DNA of 64,000 nucleotides from Bemisia tabaci. Lineage: Eukaryota > Arthropoda > Insecta > Hemiptera > Aleyrodidae. Location: assembly GCF_918797505.1 (NCBI RefSeq), contig NC_092795.1, forward strand, positions 15,239,131-15,303,130, given 5' to 3'. Under the pieces are notes generated by a model. It was given only the letters and a program-made list of their open reading frames with translations. It was not told the DNA's origin and made no database searches. Positions 57,856 through 64,000 of this stretch are shown here, piece by piece. Numbering within the stretch: position 1 is the first letter of the stretch; each line of letters opens with the position of its first letter. A program made the position numbers and the translations under genes.

Positions 57856-59217
57856 CAGTGTTCCCAGGCGTGCGGATATTTCCGCGCCGCGCGGACATTC
57901 CCTATACCCGCGCGGACAGCGTACGGACAAAAACCTTATGGGAAAATTTTTCCCTATCTTATTTTGTCCGTACGCTCGCCCGGCCCTGTCCGTGCGTCTG
58001 TTTATCCGCTTTTCTTTGCAATATTTATTACTTTTGCGTAAGTTATTGATACAATGATGTTTAGTATGAAAGCCGGGTATCGTTTGGGAACAAATTAGAT
58101 ACTTTTTGCATTAATTATATTGTATTCTTATCAAAATTCAGTCATTTCATTTATGTCCGTGCGCCCGCCCGGCCCAGTCCGTGCATCTGTTAATCCGCTT
58201 TTCTTTGCAATATTTATTACTTTTGCGTAAGTTATTGATACAATGATGTTTAGTATGAAAGCCGGGTATCGTTTGGGAACAAATTAGATACTTTTTGCAT
58301 TAATTATATTGTATTCTTATCAAAATTCAGTCATTTCATTTATGTCCGTGCGCCCGCCCGGCCCAGTCCGTGCATCTGTTAATCCGCTTTTCTTTGCAAT
58401 ATTTATTACTTTTGCGTAAGTTATTGATACAATGATGTTTAGTATGAAAGCCGGGTATCGTTTGGGAACAAATTAGATACTTTTCGCATTAATTATATTG
58501 TATTCTTATCAAAATTCAGTCATTTCATTTATGTCCGTGCGCCCGCCCGGCCCAGTCCGTGCATCTGTTAATCCGCTTTTCTTTGCAATATTTATTACTT
58601 TTGCGTAAGTTATTGATACAATTATGTTTAGTATGAAAGCCGGGTATCGTTCGGGAACAAATTAGATACTTTTCGCATTAATTATATTGTATTCTTATCA
58701 AAATTCAGCCTTTTCATTTAAGGTCCGTCCTTGTTTTCTGTATTGTTGTGCTTTTGTGTTTGATCACTCAGACATTTTTTCTTACTTTTTTTTCTCAATT
58801 TCGCCAATGTTATTGATATAAGGAAGCCACGAATAAAACCCAGGTATCATACAGGACCTTTCTGCATTAATTTATGTGTTATTCAATCAGTTCAATGGGT
58901 TAGGAATTATGAATTTCATGAAAAGTCAGCTCCTTTCTTTTGAATTATTGCTTTTTGATGTAGGCACCTATAATTGTTCCGATTATTTTTTCCTGTCAAT
59001 GCTTTCTAGAGGACATAGGTACTTGAATGTCACAAGAGATCAAGAGAACATCAACATCATCAACAAAACAACAAAACAGCCGGAGCCGGAACCGGAAACG
59101 GAAACGGAATTCACGGAACACGGACGGAGCACGGAGCGGCACGGATATACACGAGCCTCCCCGAGTTCATCCGGAGAGCGTACGGACATTTTAAGATAGG
59201 AGCACCTGGGAACACTG
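57856..59217. mobile_element. Fourth hAT-like element, carrying the 189-bp array
   Basis: 1362 bp with inverted ends CAGTGTTCCCAGG / CCTGGGAACACTG. The left duplication is GTATAAAG (57848-57855); the right is g-aaag, the same word with three bases deleted, and the outer element's arm continues directly after it. Subterminal DNA on both sides is rich in acgga/tccgt words. Confidence 0.88.
57965..58720. repeat. Tandem array, 4 copies of a 189-bp unit
   Basis: Units begin at 57965, 58154, 58343 and 58532, each starting tgtccgt. Units 2-4 are almost identical; unit 1 differs mainly in its first 50 bases. Each unit pairs a GC-rich head (cgcccgcccggcccagtccg) with an AT-rich body. Confidence 0.92.
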
Positions 59218-59345
59218 GAAAGGGACTCTAGTGTGGTGTAGAGTGTGGTGCAGTTTGTGGTGTAGATTTTCGTTTTCAAGCTCCCAACGCTTTCTCGTTT
59301 TTTTCAAGACTCATTTATTTTTTACCGGTTTCTGAAAAATTCCGA

Positions 59346-62300
59346 ATGTGCGGTGCTAATATCGACGCAGTCGTAGCTCATGCTAATTCAGTGAAGATTC
59401 CAGGTCCTGGAGACAAAATCTTCAAGGATGAATGTGTTTATTCATTTGATACGCCTGTAAGTGAGGTTATATTATCACTCATCAACAGATAATTTTACTT
59501 GTCACTCGGGCCGGTAGAAGCCTCGCCCGAAGTCCTGACACCGTTTTTAGACTTCTTTGCACCGCCAGCGCCCATCATGAAAACGTGCATTGCTATAACC
59601 GATTCTAATCTTATCTCAACCGCGGTCTTCGTAATGAAGAATGGCTTCGTTTTTTTGATGTGCCGTCACACGGCTCTGTTAGACTTATCTCCGTCAGACG
59701 ATCTTCTCAATCGAAGATATTTGGTAATTTGTCAGCACAGGTGGGGCACTCGTAATTTTTCAACTCTTAGAGATACGATACATGGAAATTTTCCATTTGG
59801 ACTATGCCGTCAGATAGTGAGTTTCTCCGCTTAGAATCCAAGAATCATTACACATGAAACCACTTTCTAATAAGCTATCCAAGTTTCCTCTACATTACTC
59901 ACATTATTACAAACTGAACCGCACCAAACAGCATATCTCTTTGAGGGAAAATTGTACTCCGATGAGTTTTTTCCCTCTGTACGTATCAAGATTTTCAGTT
60001 TACGGAAATGTATCGCTTGTTGGCTACCTTTCCAACTATCTGACTCTTCTTATTGTTCGCATTTCCATGGAAGCGTCCGTTTGTTATCCTCTAAGACCTA
60101 AGAGTCATTGCTATCAACCAAGATTACTGTATTTTTCTCTGATTCTCTCTGTTTGTTTTCTCTTTTTTCAGGAATCTGAATCAGGCTTGTACATTTGCTT
60201 GAAAACGTTTTTGGGTCTCGGGAAAGATCACTTAGAGAGACATGTCCGAAAAACAAACAGTCATCTTTTTCTCCATCATAAGCAGATTAAGACAGAGGTA
60301 TGCACTTCAAATTGTCATGCATGAATCTTTAAAAAAATATTCATGGAAAGTGTCTTTTCCAGAATCATTGATTCTTAAGGCCAGTTCTGTTCAAGGAAAA
60401 ATCAATTTTGTCAGCTACATTGTGTGTGTCTATGTATGCACACCAACATTTTTTCCCGTGTGAAGCAACTGGAACTGTCGCAACTGTGCCGTGATAGGCT
60501 GCACTTTGACACGTCATTGTGTTTACTACTTAAACTTGTGTCAGCTGGCTTGGCAAGAATCAGGCATTGCCACTTTTAAAGGAGTCAGTTTTAGAATTTT
60601 CTAGCTCATTTCATCAAAATTGATCATGGAGGGAAGTAATAGAATCTATTTTAACTGAAGCTGATTGGTCATTCTGGGCATGGGACTGTCGGAGAGTAAG
60701 GAAGAGAAAATGCACCTCATAAACTTTGAAAGATGGTCTAGTGGCCCAACCTCCACGCTGGAAACACTAAGAGGCTGTTTAACTACACTACCCCAACTAC
60801 ATGTAACCGCACTGTCAACACCTTCTCATATTTTTCCTTCACATTTTCGATTTTTCATTACATCTCAGTATTCTCATTAGGGATGGCTGGATTTTGTTCA
60901 TTTCTGTCTTTTTCACGTCTATCTCCCAGCCATCACCTACAATCACCCATTACTTTAATTACTGAACTTGCAGCTGATAGCTCCACTGATTATAGCCAGC
61001 CAATAGCGTGTAGACTTGTTGTCTCACCACCTGTGACGTCAGCAAGTCTATAAAAGCTTGCGCTGCCCTAAAATCTAGGTCTTACTCCATCCCCGACCCG
61101 TACTAGTACGTAGTGCCTTTTTCGCCCTTTTGGCACAATTCTAAGTGACTATTGTAATTCTGTAACTTTTCTCTTTCGGTTAATATATTCAAAATTCCAT
61201 CATCAAAATTTCGTTGTTCAATTTTTTCCGTGTAGTTTGTTGTTCCTACTCAAAGAGCAACTGGTGTCGAACGGTTATTTCCAACTCTCATTTATGACTA
61301 ACCTAAGAGGTCCATGCATTGAAATGGTCATTGTGAGAGGGGTGTTTTTCAAAAGAAGAACTTACTCGGTGGAATGTCAGCATGGATGTCACAAAGAAGG
61401 AGGGCATTAATGGCAGTCTCTTTGGGTCTCATTACACGATTAAAGTGTTCATCCTATTGAGAGGGTCGGGAGTCATCAATCCGTAAATCATTTCTTCGCA
61501 TTATTTTCAAATGACAACTTGGCGGAAATGTTGTGTCTGGCAAAAGATGATGAATGGTGGCACTCCATTTTGAAAGAAAAATGTTGCTTGTGACCAAAAG
61601 TCATCGCATGGCCAATTTTGATCAGAATCAATTCTGAATTCGACCATCCATCGAGGCTACTTAACGCGTTCTTTGCTTCTCCCATCAGTGGGATCAGGGT
61701 GGAGAAACCAAAAATGGCGGCAAGTTCCAGAGAAGACCAAATAGATTCTTTATCAACCACAGCGTTTAATTTTAGACACATTCATTTGTTCATTGAATTG
61801 TTTTTAACTTTTTTACAGCGTAAAAGTTCATCAGTTGAAGGTGATGGACCAGAGAAGAAAATCACAAGATTGGCTATTGGTACTGAAGGAGGGTTTGATC
61901 CAAATGGCGGCAAGGAGTATGATATCACTCATGAGTACTCTATCGTCATTTTACCAGAATTCACAGTTATACCTTATCCCTGTGATAAATTACCGGATGT
62001 GGTAAGTGTTTTCTCCTGTACAAGTGACTTATTTTTATAGTAAAAATTCATTTTTGAATCAATGAAACATTTTAATGTATTTTTTGTTGATCCATGTCAA
62101 TTCCAATTTCAAAAACAATACTTATATGAATATTTCCTCTTCCATCAGTTTTTTTCTTTTTCAAATAATTCTCTGATCAAATGAAAGGTATGGTAAAATT
62201 GAGTTATTGCAATCACTTGGAACTGTTCAACTTAAACTTTTAATTCAACTTTTTTCTTAACATTAAAGCAGTCGTTAATGGAGGCCTAGATATGCCTTGT

Positions 62301-63656
62301 TTTGTAAAGGTACTCGCAAAACTTTTCATCGAGAGAAAAACAAAAACTGAAAAATTCTTAAATTTTCAATGCAGAATTGATTTTAGATCATCCTCAAAAT
62401 TTGAGATGATGCTTTTCTCTACTGTTTAATCTGAATGCTCAATGTCTATCATTACTTTTTTAACAGGTTCAAAAATCGGCGAAGAAAATAATTGAGTCGG
62501 ATTCTGCCACAAAAATAGCAGAATTAAGTGCCTTAAGTGGTACATGGGATGGTGAGATACGCAGTGTTTCAAAGTAAGTCACTGAATAAGAATAGTACTG
62601 TTTTGCCACTGTAAAGTCTTTCGTATGAATTATAGATTTTATTGTAATAAATTAAAAGGTTGTAAATTATTCATCACTATCAGGAAAGAGTTTACGTAAG
62701 CGACTTAATAGGACTGAAGGGGGTCGAAGCTTGCCTTACGGGGTTTTGGTGGAATACTGTTTATCCTATTTATAGTCAGATCAACTGACTTCCAGCCCCT
62801 GCAAATTTTCAGGTGAGATTGAACTTATTTTGTCCAAAATCATATCCATCCCCTTACATTTTCACTTCCAATATCGTAGATAAGTAATTTGCACCCGCTC
62901 TCACCCTTATTTTACTCATCTATAATTTTTAAGCAATTTCTGAATACTTTGCTTTCGGTTCTTTCCACTTGAGTTTTTATTTTTAATACAAATTAAGAAT
63001 CTTCTTCAATTAACTTTTGTCTTATTTTAATACAGACATGCAGCTCACCTGGTTCAGTTGGATAATGGCAAAAAAATTCCTCCCAGTGGATGGAAGTGCG
63101 AAAAGTGTGATTTGGACACCAATCTGTGGCTAAATCTGACAGATGGGTCAATTATGTGTGGCAGGAAGTTTTACGATGGAACTGGTGGAAACAATCATGC
63201 TGTCCAGCATTATCAAGAAACAGGTAATGCGACTGATGCATCAATCACAATTAGTACTGCAATTAATTTTTATTTACAAGGAAATCCCACCAATAATTAT
63301 TTACACAATAATTGGTGTGTTAAATCTCCAAGAGTTGTGGAAAGAAACAATCTTAAAATTTAAAATATTGACCTTAGCTGTTTTCGCACGACCGGGTGAT
63401 TTGAAATCCAATAATCCAAACTTTTCTAAGTTTACCTCTTATTTTCTTTATATTTTCTCCTTGTGTACCTGGATATTTTTTTTATCATCATAATATTTTC
63501 TTGTTTTTAGGTTACCCTTTGGCAGTTAAATTAGGTACAATCACAAAAGATGGCAAGGGTGATGTTTTCAGTTATGCGGAGGATGATATGGTTGAAGATC
63601 CTAATTTGGTTGCTCATTTGGCACATTTTGGCATCAAAACATCTCAAATGGAGAAG
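59346..63656 (+). CDS. USP5: Ubiquitin carboxyl-terminal hydrolase 5 (USP5), first six exons
   Basis: In-phase exons 59346-59456, 60172-60297, 61819-62001, 62467-62573, 63036-63223 and 63511-63656 encode 287 residues; the gene continues past the window. USP5 (isopeptidase T) disassembles free polyubiquitin chains. The start M-C-G...V-K-I-P-G-P-G-D-K is followed by [11 protein letters not shown] and [10 protein letters not shown], the variant nUBP domain. [10 protein letters not shown] follows. The zinc-finger UBP domain carries G-W-K-C-E-K-C-D...[13 protein letters not shown]...G-G-N-N-H-A, with Cys and His ligands intact, then [12 protein letters not shown]. The catalytic Cys box is not yet reached at 64000. 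The start lies only 116 bases from the transposon nest. Confidence 0.96.
60980..61275 (+). mobile_element. Possible solo LTR or promoter relic in USP5 intron 2
   Basis: A TGACGTCA site (61034) and a TATAAAAG box (61049-61056) are followed by a polyadenylation-like AT stretch and then tggtgtcgaacgg (about 61263), which resembles a tRNA primer-binding site starting TGG. The order fits an LTR end plus primer-binding site. No second LTR or coding region was seen; boundaries are not resolved. Confidence 0.3.
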
Positions 63657-64000
63657 GTGAGAGCATGCGTATGTCAGCTATTACGAGGCTGTGGTGTTGT
63701 AATGTCTCAGTTCATTTTTAGAAGGACCAAAAACTTTATCTTATATTTTTTCACTCTATGAAAGGAATTTTTAGCCATGCATCAATCCCAATTGCCAAGA
63801 AATTTCATCAGGTCAGAGAGATCAAAGAAAACTCACGGAATTTTATGATGAAGACTGGAAATTTGAAAAAAAATCTGGATACCTATCATGTGGAAAAACA
63901 TCAGGGCTGTCCACACAGTCAAACTAAGTCTCAATTTGGTTGAGGACTCAATGTCCTGGAAAGGAATCATTAAGGAAATTCAATTTTAGTTAATTGGGTG
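63657..64000. other. USP5 intron, window edge
   Basis: After the donor GAAG|GTGAGA at 63657 I see no further USP5 exon before the end. The small open frame here matches nothing. Confidence 0.5.

Larger units (their letters stand above)
54766..59230. mobile_element. Outer hAT-like element of a transposon nest
   Basis: The ends TAGAGTCCCTTTATACCCAG at 54766 and its complement at the right are inverted repeats. Exact 8-bp duplications GTGTGGTG lie at 54758-54765 and 59231-59238. The right arm is split by the insertion at 57856-59217. Further arm homology: gttaagacaactc / gagttgtcttaac and ggccgaaacgagtgcacc / its complement. YAGNG ends with 8-bp duplications are hAT-like. After removing the inserts, little beyond the arms remains, so the founder was a short non-autonomous element. 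Confidence 0.9.

Noticed and set aside
59499..59834. 111-codon open frame in USP5 intron 1
   Set aside because: No known family, no splice compatibility with USP5, ordinary intron composition.
61488..61781. 97-codon minus-strand open frame in USP5 intron 2
   Set aside because: Overlaps the USP5 exon 3 flank and has no recognised domain; may be a repeat fragment but no second copy was seen.

Overview
This is a eukaryotic, AT-rich, intron-dense window, most likely from an insect. A hemipteran such as a whitefly or planthopper fits the gene style and transposon load, but that is inference: nothing in the sequence fixes the species. Every gene call rests on reading spliced exons, checking that splice phases join, and recognising conserved protein families. 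No database search was run.

Layout, left to right. 1-357 (+) is the 3' end of an unidentified gene. 2158-5111 (+) is a DHRSX-like short-chain dehydrogenase lacking its first, cofactor-binding exon in this window. 6421-6804 (+) holds two C-terminal exons of a gene I do not recognise. 8100-9098 (-) is GPS2, a corepressor subunit, divergent from 10564-18711 (+), CHAF1B (CAF-1 p60), which is complete in 7 exons but stops right after the WD40 propeller. 22507-34236 (+) is a complete 13-exon TULP4/Tusp gene (909 aa). It is followed by about 6.4 kb without a recognisable gene. 40683-46114 (-) is a divergent peroxiredoxin that keeps the peroxidatic Cys but has lost the resolving Cys. Upstream of it on the same strand are exons with two related BED-like C2H2 zinc fingers (49613-54489). 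All their outgoing splice phases fit the peroxiredoxin exons, so a zinc finger-peroxiredoxin chimera is possible. 59346-63656 (+) is the first six exons of USP5, running out of the window.

The zinc-finger gene and USP5 are head to head. Between their start codons sits a 4.5 kb transposon nest: an outer hAT-like element with exact 8-bp target duplications, holding a second, a third and a fourth hAT-like element, a TAA-flanked Harbinger-like element, another inverted-repeat element and a 4 x 189-bp tandem array. Other introns and spacers carry two TTAA-flanked MITEs, an 8-bp-TSD hAT MITE, long-TIR foldbacks, a palindrome family with a shared core, a tRNA-derived SINE with 14-bp target duplications and several dispersed repeats. 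None of these elements encodes a recognisable transposase, so all look non-autonomous.

The cellular genes have no evident common pathway. GPS2 and CAF-1 p60 act in chromatin, TULP4 and USP5 in ubiquitin biology, DHRSX and peroxiredoxin in redox chemistry. The novelty is in the peroxiredoxin/zinc-finger locus and the transposon architecture.
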